This document shows, in pieces, positions 1 to 5,204 of a stretch of DNA of 5,834 nt. The stretch lies in contig JACRDW010000126.1 in assembly GCA_016212785.1 (NCBI GenBank), positions 1 through 5,834 of the forward strand, written 5' to 3'. The position numbers were made by a program, and so were the translations under genes. Below the pieces are notes generated by a model. That model saw nothing but the letters and a program-made list of their open reading frames with translations, did no database searches and was not told the origin of the DNA. Position 1 is the stretch's first letter; every line of letters starts with the position of its first letter. Origin of the DNA: Methanobacteriota archaeon. GTDB taxonomy: Archaea; Hydrothermarchaeota; Hydrothermarchaeia; Hydrothermarchaeales; JACRDW01.

Positions 1-280
1 AGGCTCAAAAGTCGAGACCCGCTATCCTGAAATAGGTCCAACTACAAATCATCCCTACTGCCCGACGCTCAGAGGAAAAATTGAGGATTCAAAGGTACCG
101 GAAGGAGTGGCATCTATACCAGAGATAGTGATTAACGGAGTCTCTATACAAGCCGTAAAAGAAGCGATGCAGGCAGCGATGCACAGCGTAAGAAATGTTG
201 AGGGAGTGATTAAAATCTCCGCGGGCAACTATGGGGGAAAACTAGGGAAGCACAAAATTTATCTTAGAGAGCTGTTGTAG
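1..280 (+). CDS. ftr: Formylmethanofuran:tetrahydromethanopterin N-formyltransferase, C-terminal part (5' truncated by window)
   Basis: The reading frame is open from base 2 to the TAG at 278-280, giving the last 92 residues. The enzyme moves the formyl group between methanofuran and tetrahydromethanopterin in the cytoplasm, a step of methanogenesis and of the archaeal methyl branch of CO2 fixation or C1 oxidation. Recognisable family blocks are NHPYCPTLR, then KVPEGV, EIVINGV, and near the end the hallmark [17 protein letters not shown], followed by a short tail ending REL-L. The family is usually close to 300 residues, so about two thirds lies outside the window. The identification rests on remembered family sequence, but the C-terminal block is very distinctive. 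No partner gene of the pathway is visible here. The downstream spacer is AT-rich with several T-runs that could terminate the transcript. Confidence 0.93.
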   Translation, partial: GSKVETRYPEIGPTTNHPYCPTLRGKIEDSKVPEGVASIPEIVINGVSIQAVKEAMQAAMHSVRNVEGVIKISAGNYGGKLGKHKIYLRELL

Positions 281-569
281 GTTTTATAAAGCTTTTATTA
301 CCATTTTATGACTCAATTACCCACTTTTAATTAAAGAAGTTTATATAAACATAATTGAAACAATATATCGCTTTATTTTATCTATTTAGGTTTTTCCATT
401 CCGAGAAGAAGTTGCAATATACCAATTTAAACATAAATAAACATTTTACAACTTTTAAAAATAAAATAAATGTTTTAAAATGCTTATTTTTCATTAAAAA
501 TCAATAATTGCTGGAAAATTTATAAATATAATATTAAACAATTAGGCCAATAAAAAAGAAGGTATTGAA
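281..569. other. Very AT-rich intergenic spacer
   Basis: There is no open frame of useful length: the ATG at 308 stops after eight codons. The stretch is far richer in A+T than the flanking genes. It holds a perfect 12-bp palindrome, GTTTATATAAAC, at 339-350. The heptamer TAAACAT occurs three times (346-352, 428-434, 438-444). Arms AAACATTT (439-446) and AAATGTTT (468-475) form a weak inverted repeat. T-runs just after the ftr stop could end that transcript. The only less AT-rich patch is about 389-417, where I see no gene. The right end carries the promoter of the small gene at 570. Confidence 0.7.
511..528 (+). promoter_or_regulatory. TATA box with upstream purine-rich BRE-like bases for the 41-residue gene
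   Basis: TTTATAAATA at 519-528 is a near-ideal archaeal TATA box. It is preceded by CTGGAAAA (511-518), which fits a BRE. A start about 25 bases downstream falls near 548-552, leaving a leader of about 20 bases with AAGAAGGT shortly before the ATG at 570 as a possible ribosome site. Confidence 0.65.
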
Positions 570-695
570 ATGAACGAGATGGTGTTGTCGCTTCTGCTCG
601 CTTTCACAAGCGCAGTGTCTGGAATGGCGCTCTATTTGGCTGTGGAAAGCTGCAGAGCAGCTAAGATGAAACAGGCGAAACTAGCTTTCACGTAG
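570..695 (+). CDS. Small single-helix membrane protein, 41 residues, unknown function
   Basis: This ATG-to-TAG frame encodes 41 residues starting MNEMVLSLLLAF. Residues 4-25 form one hydrophobic helix with small residues (AFTSAVSGMALYLAV). The short tail SCRAAKMKQAK is basic, so the positive-inside rule places the C-terminus in the cytoplasm. One cysteine lies at residue 29. I recognise no family. Support for a real gene comes from its surroundings: a strong TATA box about 45 bases upstream, an AAGGT-type ribosome site, and a hairpin plus T-run beginning at the stop codon. Base composition also jumps from very AT-rich to mixed exactly at the start codon. It stands alone between ftr and the CPBP gene on the same strand. 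A chance short frame remains possible, and no homologue comparison could be made. Confidence 0.6.
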   Translation: MNEMVLSLLLAFTSAVSGMALYLAVESCRAAKMKQAKLAFT

Positions 696-714
696 GGGGC
701 TAAACCTCCTTTTT
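694..714 (+). terminator. Hairpin plus T-run at the stop of the 41-residue gene
   Basis: AGGGGG (694-699) pairs with CCTCCT (705-710) with one G-T pair and a five-base loop, followed at once by TTTT (711-714). The arrangement looks like an intrinsic terminator overlapping the TAG stop. Archaeal termination depends mainly on T-runs, so the hairpin may matter less than the Ts. Confidence 0.5.
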
Positions 715-745
715 CCCTCCCCCCCCCACCTCCTTGCCCCCTTGT
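705..745. repeat. C/T-rich tract with nine consecutive Cs
   Basis: Almost every base from 705 to 742 is C or T, including nine Cs at 719-727 and five at 737-741. On the minus strand this gives G-runs of 5, 9 and 3 close together, enough for a G-quadruplex. ACCTCCT at 728-734 matches the anti-Shine-Dalgarno end of 16S rRNA. No coding sense is apparent. Confidence 0.6.
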
Positions 746-749
746 GAAC

Positions 750-787
750 ACCGGTAGCCTCTTGGCTACGGCCTCCTGGCTACCGGT
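750..787. repeat. Inverted repeat containing a 14-bp tandem repeat, upstream of the CPBP gene
   Basis: ACCGGTAGCC (750-759) and GGCTACCGGT (778-787) are perfect 10-bp inverted arms around an 18-base centre. Inside, 757-770 and 771-784 are tandem 14-bp copies agreeing at 12 positions. The middle copy allows a second, competing hairpin: GTAGCC (754-759) with GGCTAC (764-769), loop TCTT. The block ends four bases before the T-rich TATA element, so it could be a regulator-binding site or the terminator of the upstream transcript. Confidence 0.6.
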
Positions 788-800
788 ATATTTTTAAATT
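788..800 (+). promoter_or_regulatory. TATA-like element of the CPBP gene
   Basis: ATATTTTTAAATT at 788-800 is centred about 27 bases before the ATG at 822. That spacing places the transcript start at or next to the start codon, so the mRNA is probably leaderless. No ribosome site is visible before the ATG, in agreement. Confidence 0.5.
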
Positions 801-821
801 ACAAATTTTATTTTATGTGCA

Positions 822-1358
822 ATGAGCTTCGAGCTCTGGTACAATCTGCTCAAAAGCACGCTTTTGCTGACTGTTCTCCCGCTGCTCTATCTGCGTATTC
901 GCAGGATTAAGTTTGAGGAAGTCGGACTTTCATATCCGAAAAATTCCATGCGATATGCCCTTGCGATGCTGATTCTCGCACTGCCGTTCATGCTCTACGG
1001 CGCTTCGCTGCCCGAGTTCAAATCCTACTATCCATTCTGGCAGCCTGCGAGGGAGAACATTTCCAACCTGCTGACACTTTGGCTCGCAATGTTCTTCTGG
1101 ATGTTTAACACAGAATTTTTCTTCAGGGGATTTTTACTTTTTAGCTTAGAAAAGAAGTTCGGCAGGTCCGCGATTCTGCTCCAGGCGATTCCATACTTCC
1201 TCGTGCACTTCGGCAAGCCCTCGCTGGAGCTTCCATACTCTTTCTTCGCAGGTCTCGTCTTCGGATACGTTGCCCTGAGAACTAGGTCAATCTTCCCGAG
1301 CTTCTTTGCGCACTGGGGCGGAGCTGTTATATTTGATTTGCTGTGCCTAAAGTTATAA
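822..1358 (+). CDS. CPBP-family (Abi/Rce1-like) intramembrane protease homologue, divergent active site
   Basis: This 178-residue integral membrane protein has hydrophobic stretches near residues 8-25, 44-61, 81-96, 115-129, 138-150 and 159-175. It matches the CPBP/Rce1-like fold: motif 1 is NTEFFFRGF (E98, R102), motif 2 is IPYFLVHFGKP (H129), and the last motif is FFAHWGG (H164). Family members are glutamate-type intramembrane proteases that cleave prenylated or other membrane substrates; some bacterial ones act in bacteriocin immunity. Here the first Glu of the usual EExxxR is Thr97, and the Asn four residues after the final His is Ala168. Proteolysis may therefore be lost or altered. From memory, a subgroup with xEFFFRG, HFGKP and HW shares this pattern, so it is probably not a decayed gene. 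The ATG start fits the upstream TATA spacing. The GPN GTPase gene follows 26 bases later with its own TATA box. Substrate unknown. Confidence 0.82.
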   Translation: MSFELWYNLLKSTLLLTVLPLLYLRIRRIKFEEVGLSYPKNSMRYALAMLILALPFMLYGASLPEFKSYYPFWQPARENISNLLTLWLAMFFWMFNTEFFFRGFLLFSLEKKFGRSAILLQAIPYFLVHFGKPSLELPYSFFAGLVFGYVALRTRSIFPSFFAHWGGAVIFDLLCLKL

Positions 1359-1360
1359 AT
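1353..1360 (+). promoter_or_regulatory. TATA box of the GPN GTPase gene
   Basis: TTATAAAT overlaps the TAA stop of the CPBP gene and is centred about 28 bases before the ATG at 1385. The short gap has no Shine-Dalgarno sequence, so a leaderless transcript from this promoter is likely. Read-through from the CPBP gene is also possible. Confidence 0.55.
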
Positions 1361-1384
1361 GCGATGCAGCCGAACTAATAACCT

Positions 1385-2149
1385 ATGATAAACCTGTACT
1401 TCGTTGGCACTGCGGGCAGCGGAAAGACAACGCTGACGCACGCATTCCAGCTTTGGATGCAGGAGCACGGCTTTAATGCGATAACAATGAACTTAGACCC
1501 TGGGGTTGAGAGCCTGCCCTACTCTGCGGATATCGATGTCCGGGAGTGGGTCAGCCTTCCAGAGGTTATGGAACAGTATGGAGTGGGTCCGAACGGAGCG
1601 CAGATAATCGCAGCCGACTTGCTTGCGGTCAAGGCAAAAGAAATTAAAGAGGTGCTCGACGAGTTCGAGGCAGATTATATTTTAATAGATACTCCGGGTC
1701 AGATGGAGCTTTTTACATTGAGGGAGTCTAGCAAATTTGTGCTCGAGCTTTTCAATTCGAAAAAGTCTGCGATTGCATTTCTCTTTGACCCAGTTTTAGC
1801 AAGAATGCCTGCGGGATTCATCTCGCTGCTGCTCCTCTGCGCTTCAACGCAGTTCAGATTCGACGTTCCAGTCTTCAACGTGCTTGCGAAGTCAGATATT
1901 CTAAGCCCGGAAGAAGTCGAAAGAATCGTTGAATGGAGCAAAGACAGCGGCAAGCTGTATGACGCCCTCACGAATACCAAACCCACGATGCAGACGCAGG
2001 CAAGTGTCGAATTATTTCATGCTCTGGAAAGAATAGAAGCTTACAAATCTCTTATTGCAATTTCTTCAAAAAATAACTCTGGTATGGAAGATTTATACAA
2101 CCTCGTCCAGCAGTTTTTCTTTGGCGGAGAAGATTTGAGTAAAGATTAG
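1385..2149 (+). CDS. GPN-loop GTPase (XAB1/Gpn family)
   Basis: The 254-residue protein is the usual length for archaeal GPN GTPases. In order: P-loop GTAGSGKTT at 8-16; NLDPG at 36-40 and DVREW near 51-55 of switch I; the insertion bearing Gly-Pro-Asn at 68-70, which gives the family its name; Walker B/G3 DTPGQ at 102-106; the G4 guanine-specificity site AKSD at 168-171 in place of NKxD; and a G5-like SSKN at 228-231. These proteins form homodimers in which the GPN loop reaches across to the partner's nucleotide. Eukaryotic Gpn1-3 help assemble and import RNA polymerase II; the archaeal role is not settled. The start follows a TATA box at leaderless spacing. The gene ends tail-to-tail with the minus-strand sRNA candidate and pyrF. 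Confidence 0.93.
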   Translation: MINLYFVGTAGSGKTTLTHAFQLWMQEHGFNAITMNLDPGVESLPYSADIDVREWVSLPEVMEQYGVGPNGAQIIAADLLAVKAKEIKEVLDEFEADYILIDTPGQMELFTLRESSKFVLELFNSKKSAIAFLFDPVLARMPAGFISLLLLCASTQFRFDVPVFNVLAKSDILSPEEVERIVEWSKDSGKLYDALTNTKPTMQTQASVELFHALERIEAYKSLIAISSKNNSGMEDLYNLVQQFFFGGEDLSKD

Positions 2150-2225
2150 TGCCCTCAGTGCTCATAGGGTTCATCATCCTACTTTTTAAGAAGTAGACAG
2201 GTCGCCCATCAGTCATCATCAGGCA
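2150..2225 (-). ncRNA. Candidate archaeal C/D box guide sRNA (2'-O-methylation guide)
   Basis: Read on the minus strand, all elements of a double-guide C/D RNA are present in order. Box C ATGATGA is at 2219-2213, followed by a 12-base guide (2212-2201) and a D'-like CTGT (2200-2197). A 19-base spacer (2196-2178) forms a 6-bp hairpin, CTACTT with AAGTAG. A second ATGATGA is box C' (2177-2171), then a second 12-base guide (2170-2159) and box D CTGA (2158-2155). TGCC (2225-2222) pairs with GGCA (2153-2150) to close the terminal stem. Two exact box C copies, two 12-base guides and a terminal stem are hard to get by chance. Weak points are the degenerate D' and a D'-C' spacer longer than usual. 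Such RNAs bind L7Ae, Nop5 and fibrillarin to methylate rRNA or tRNA. Predicted targets read as the plus strand at 2201-2212 and 2159-2170. I could not identify the targets. Confidence 0.72.
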
Positions 2226-2246
2226 TACTAACAGAGCAGCGTATCG

Positions 2247-2258
2247 TCTATAACTTTT
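2247..2258 (-). promoter_or_regulatory. TATA-like element overlapping the pyrF stop, possible promoter of the sRNA
   Basis: On the minus strand AAAAGTTATAGA covers the end of pyrF. Its TTATAG core is centred about 25 bases before 2225, the base where the terminal stem of the candidate sRNA starts. This is the correct archaeal spacing, but the match to a TATA consensus is modest and the RNA could equally be processed from the pyrF mRNA. Confidence 0.35.
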
Positions 2259-2880
2259 TCAAAATATCCGCAAAATCCTTCGCAACTCTTTTCGGATTCT
2301 GTGCAGCGCAAATGCCCCGGCCGATTATCTCGAAGTCCGCTCCAGCTTTAATCGCATCTCCCACAGCTGCTCCCTGCGCCTTTATTCCAGGGGAGATGAT
2401 TACGATATCGCCGACGATTTTTCTCAATTGCCTTATTCTGTCAGGCCGAGTTGCTGGTGCGACGATTCCATATGCGTATTTTTTCGCTATTTTTGCAATT
2501 TTGTCAGCCTCGCTGCTCATGAAATCCTTTGCGCCCGGATGGCTCATCTCGGCTACCACGAAAATCTTTGCAGCTTCGCTGCACGCCTTTACAACGTCCT
2601 CGCCAACGAAGCCGTGCACGATCGCATAATCAGCCCCGCTTTTCGTTGCGATTTCGCAAATTTTTCTGCTAATCTCAGGAATATCTGCAACTTTGAAATC
2701 AGCGATTATCGGCTTGTTGAAGTTCTTCAGCTTTTTGATAGTACTCAAGCTCGTGTTCAGCACCAGCGGATACCCGACTTTTATCGCATCTATATATTCT
2801 GCCACTTCTTCGCAAATTTGCAGGACTCTTTTCGAGTCCTCCACATCCAGAGCTAAAATTATGCGGTTATTTTTTTGCAT
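2248..2880 (-). CDS. pyrF: Orotidine 5'-phosphate decarboxylase
   Basis: The protein of 210 residues converts orotidine monophosphate to UMP, the last step of pyrimidine synthesis, in the cytoplasm. The archaeal-length TIM barrel is complete. ALDV carries Asp12; AIKVG carries Lys34; the signature DFKVADIPE holds the catalytic Asp61, Lys63 and Asp66; HG at 89-90; APATRP at 141-146; the phosphate-binding parts SPGIKAQG (163-170) and GRGI (187-190). The ATG lies 14 bases inside the end of the deoxyhypusine synthase gene, with AAGGAG on the minus strand (2893-2888) seven bases before it, so it is translated as the last gene of the operon, probably coupled. No other pyrimidine gene is visible here. 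It is followed 22 bases later by the C/D sRNA candidate. Confidence 0.96.
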   Translation of the reverse strand: MQKNNRIILALDVEDSKRVLQICEEVAEYIDAIKVGYPLVLNTSLSTIKKLKNFNKPIIADFKVADIPEISRKICEIATKSGADYAIVHGFVGEDVVKACSEAAKIFVVAEMSHPGAKDFMSSEADKIAKIAKKYAYGIVAPATRPDRIRQLRKIVGDIVIISPGIKAQGAAVGDAIKAGADFEIIGRGICAAQNPKRVAKDFADILKKL

Positions 2881-3799
2881 GCATTCTCTCCTTCACGCTC
2901 GCAACAAGCAGCGGAAACAGCACCGTAGCATCGCCGATTACTGTTGCGAGACTGCTTTTTGTCTTGACTTTCTCCCAGGATATGCCTTCTTCTAATTTCG
3001 CTCCGCTCAAGCTTCCAGCTTCTTCTCTGTCCATGGTTATTTGTATTCCGTAGTCTATGCCGTTGCGCAGCAAATTCGCTCCGAGTATGTAGTGTTTTGG
3101 TACCCCTCCGCCGAGTATCACTGCCCCGGTTTTCTTTGCAGCAAATACAATATCTGCGAGGTCTTTCATGTCTTTAACTGCGTTCAGCACGAGCTCATTT
3201 TTCTGAGAAAAAAAGAAAAGCTGCAAGCCCAGCATCGAATCGGTTATGGCGGGCGAAAAAACTGGAACTTTCTTTTTGTATGCGGCTCTAAGAAAAGAAT
3301 TTTTATCCCTTATTTTCGAGCCGAACTCCCAGAGTAGCTCCTTCACAGAAAGGTTTTTTCTTTTATTTTCTCCAATCGAGGAAAGCATCTTCTGGACTTC
3401 TCTCTCGAAAACTTCAAAATCAGAAAATTTCGCAAAGACGTTTCCTATCCTGCCGATTTCTTTTTCACACAGCTTTACGTCGTCTGCTGCGAAGCTGCCC
3501 ACATAGTGGCTGCCGTGGAAAGCTTCTATCATGTCGTGCACAACATTAGCTCCAGAGGCGACGATTACGTGCACGTAATTCGAATTAATTAAATCGGTGA
3601 TGCTGTTTCTCAAGCCGGATGCGGTCAGCGGGCCGGACAGTCCGAGAAAAATCGTTGCCTTTTTAAGAAGCATCTCCTCGAATATGCTGCAGGCTTTTGC
3701 CAGGCTCCCTGCCCCAAGGACGCCGGCTTTTTCGTACTCTTCGACAAGCTCGTTAACGCTCATCTTTTTTTTCAAAGAAATCTGTCCGACTTTTCTCAC
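2867..3799 (-). CDS. dys: Deoxyhypusine synthase
   Basis: The protein of 310 residues transfers the aminobutyl group of spermidine, with NAD, to one lysine of initiation factor aIF5A, the first step of hypusine formation. Family blocks are in order: SVNELVEEYEKAG (14-26), FLGLSGPLTASGLRN (51-65), IVASGANVVHD (79-89), FSPAITDSMLG (181-191), LGGGVPKHYILGANLLRNG (229-247) with His236, and GISWEKV (272-278), where Lys277 corresponds to the lysine that carries the enzyme-imine intermediate. VIGDATVLFPLLVA (287-300) closes the NAD/spermidine core. The start is GTG, sharing a GTGA overlap with the stop of the upstream gene. A later ATG at residue 13 is possible, but it has no ribosome site and would drop the N-terminal strand (VGQISL) that family members usually have before the SVNELV block. 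pyrF overlaps its 3' end by 14 bases. Confidence 0.95.
   Translation of the reverse strand: MRKVGQISLKKKMSVNELVEEYEKAGVLGAGSLAKACSIFEEMLLKKATIFLGLSGPLTASGLRNSITDLINSNYVHVIVASGANVVHDMIEAFHGSHYVGSFAADDVKLCEKEIGRIGNVFAKFSDFEVFEREVQKMLSSIGENKRKNLSVKELLWEFGSKIRDKNSFLRAAYKKKVPVFSPAITDSMLGLQLFFFSQKNELVLNAVKDMKDLADIVFAAKKTGAVILGGGVPKHYILGANLLRNGIDYGIQITMDREEAGSLSGAKLEEGISWEKVKTKSSLATVIGDATVLFPLLVASVKERMHAKK
2888..2893 (-). promoter_or_regulatory. Shine-Dalgarno site of pyrF inside the deoxyhypusine synthase gene
   Basis: AAGGAG on the minus strand, seven bases before the pyrF ATG, supports that start. It is one of few clear ribosome sites in the window and marks pyrF as an internal operon gene rather than a leaderless one. 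Confidence 0.7.
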
Positions 3800-5169
3800 T
3801 TCTTTCCCTTCTTGAGCTTTCGCAGTTCTTTTTGCAGCGCATCGACGTTTGAATCAATTTCTCTGATTTTTTCTTCGAGCTCTTTCCTTTCAGACTCGAA
3901 GGCTTTTTTCGTAACCTCGTTTGCAACTTTCTTTTTTCTCAGGTTTTCTATTCCCAATTTTAGTTTTTCTTTCTCTTTGTCCAGGCGCCTTATCTCGGCC
4001 GCGATTTCTGTGCTCTTCTTCACAGCCTCGACTTTCCTCTCAAAGCCCAGAAATCTCTTTCTTTTTAGCTCGTCTATGCTCCTGAATTCCTGAACACTGC
4101 TCTTGATCTCAGCTTGCCTTGCCTTAACTATAACTAGCACACCGAATAGAAATGCCAGCGCTATCAAAGCGAGGGTATAGTTAATTCCTTCTTCCTCCGC
4201 CTTTCCAGCCTCCGGCAGCAGGGTTAGATTTTTCGGGAGCTGCGCCTGCTGCGTTAGGTTTGATTCAATGCGTGCGATTCTCCTCTGCAGCGCCGCTTGC
4301 ATTTCGAAGTTTCCGAGATTTTTAGCTTTCTCAGCTTCTCTCAGCGCACCTCTCGCATGCCCTTCTGCGCCCTTGGCGCTTTTAAGGGACTCTGAGTATT
4401 CTTTAGAACTGTACTTTGCTTCAGCAAGCTGTAACTGCGCTCTCGCATCCTGCAGCAGCTGTGCAGACCGTGTACAGGAGGCTGCGGCGGCCGTCAGGTT
4501 AGCGTCATAGCTCTGGGCATTCTGTATCGTGGCATTTGCGTCTAAAGCAGCATAGGCAGCTTCGCCTATCAGCGTTTTCGAAGCCGCTATCTCCTGCAGC
4601 GCAAGTTCTTTGAAGTTGGCATATTCAATTCTTACTGGAAATCCGTCCTGAATTGCCGAGATGTTTTCGAATATGGAAGTGCTGTAGAACAAAATTTCGT
4701 TATCTCTCTCACGGATTTTGTCCACCTTCGGGCTGAAGCTGCCGAATTGACTGTTTTTTGGTGAAATGAATTTTATATTGGTTTTGTGCACCAGCCAGGG
4801 ATATTTTCCGAGGGCGAGCCCTTCAAATAACTTGGTCGAGTCTCTTTCATAGAGCATGTCAGACCTTCGGTAGGTCAGGTTTGCATGCGTCCCTTCCTTG
4901 GCCCATATTTTCAAGCTGAGCTTAATCTTTGAGGGTTCTCCGGTATAAATCTGTCCGTTCAGTTTTATATCTCTCGCATTACCACGCACTAAATATATGT
5001 CGCCATCGAACAGCGAGGTCTCAACGATGTTTCTAAATATTACTTTCTCCTCTACAAAAAAATCATTCTCGTCCAGATAGTAAGTCAGGTTGTGCTCTTG
5101 AACATAGATATTCTGGGCATGTACTACTGCAGGCAGAGCCGCAATTACAAATAAAAAAATCCACCGCAT
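3796..5169 (-). CDS. Predicted surface glycoprotein with signal peptide, Ala-rich helices, one transmembrane helix and cytoplasmic coiled coil; unknown function
   Basis: The protein has 457 residues from the ATG at 5169. A GTG nine bases upstream (5178) is in frame, but the TATA box at 5193-5204 is centred 29 bases before the ATG and too close to the GTG, so I prefer the ATG. Residues 1-18 (MRWIFLFVIAALPAVVHA) form a signal peptide. About 19-185 is strand-rich, resembling the extracellular beta domains of archaeal membrane proteins (EEKVIFRN, LTYRR). About 188-305 is Ala/Glu/Lys-rich helix, including AKYSSKEYSESLKSAKGAE. About 331-348 (TLALIALAFLFGVLVIVK) is the transmembrane helix. About 352-457 is highly charged coiled coil ending KLKKGKK. 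Eight N-glycosylation sequons (Asn27, 97, 169, 212, 224, 304, 314, 330) all lie before the helix and none after, fitting an outside N-terminus. It heads the operon with deoxyhypusine synthase and pyrF. I do not recognise the family. Confidence 0.85.
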   Translation of the reverse strand: MRWIFLFVIAALPAVVHAQNIYVQEHNLTYYLDENDFFVEEKVIFRNIVETSLFDGDIYLVRGNARDIKLNGQIYTGEPSKIKLSLKIWAKEGTHANLTYRRSDMLYERDSTKLFEGLALGKYPWLVHKTNIKFISPKNSQFGSFSPKVDKIRERDNEILFYSTSIFENISAIQDGFPVRIEYANFKELALQEIAASKTLIGEAAYAALDANATIQNAQSYDANLTAAAASCTRSAQLLQDARAQLQLAEAKYSSKEYSESLKSAKGAEGHARGALREAEKAKNLGNFEMQAALQRRIARIESNLTQQAQLPKNLTLLPEAGKAEEEGINYTLALIALAFLFGVLVIVKARQAEIKSSVQEFRSIDELKRKRFLGFERKVEAVKKSTEIAAEIRRLDKEKEKLKLGIENLRKKKVANEVTKKAFESERKELEEKIREIDSNVDALQKELRKLKKGKK

Positions 5170-5192
5170 GCTAATCACATTTTCAGTAGTTA

Positions 5193-5204
5193 GATATATA
5201 TTTT
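5193..5204 (-). promoter_or_regulatory. TATA box of the surface protein-dys-pyrF operon
   Basis: On the minus strand AAAATATATATC is centred 29 bases before the ATG at 5169, which gives a transcript start at or a few bases before the ATG. The core ATATATAT (5194-5201) is self-complementary, so TBP could in principle also load in the opposite direction, towards tRNA-Tyr. Confidence 0.6.

Noticed and set aside
339..361. Single CRISPR-repeat-like sequence ending ATTGAAAC
   Set aside because: The 3' end resembles type I repeats, but no second copy or regular spacing exists in the window and no cas gene is present.
2179..2196. Bidirectional terminator hairpin CTACTT/AAGTAG between the converging genes
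   Set aside because: The hairpin exists, but it sits precisely in the D'-C' spacer of the sRNA candidate and lacks a T-run on either side, so I describe it as part of the RNA.
2312..2995. Several plus-strand open frames opposite pyrF and dys
   Set aside because: They are antisense shadows of strongly conserved enzymes and show no family features of their own.
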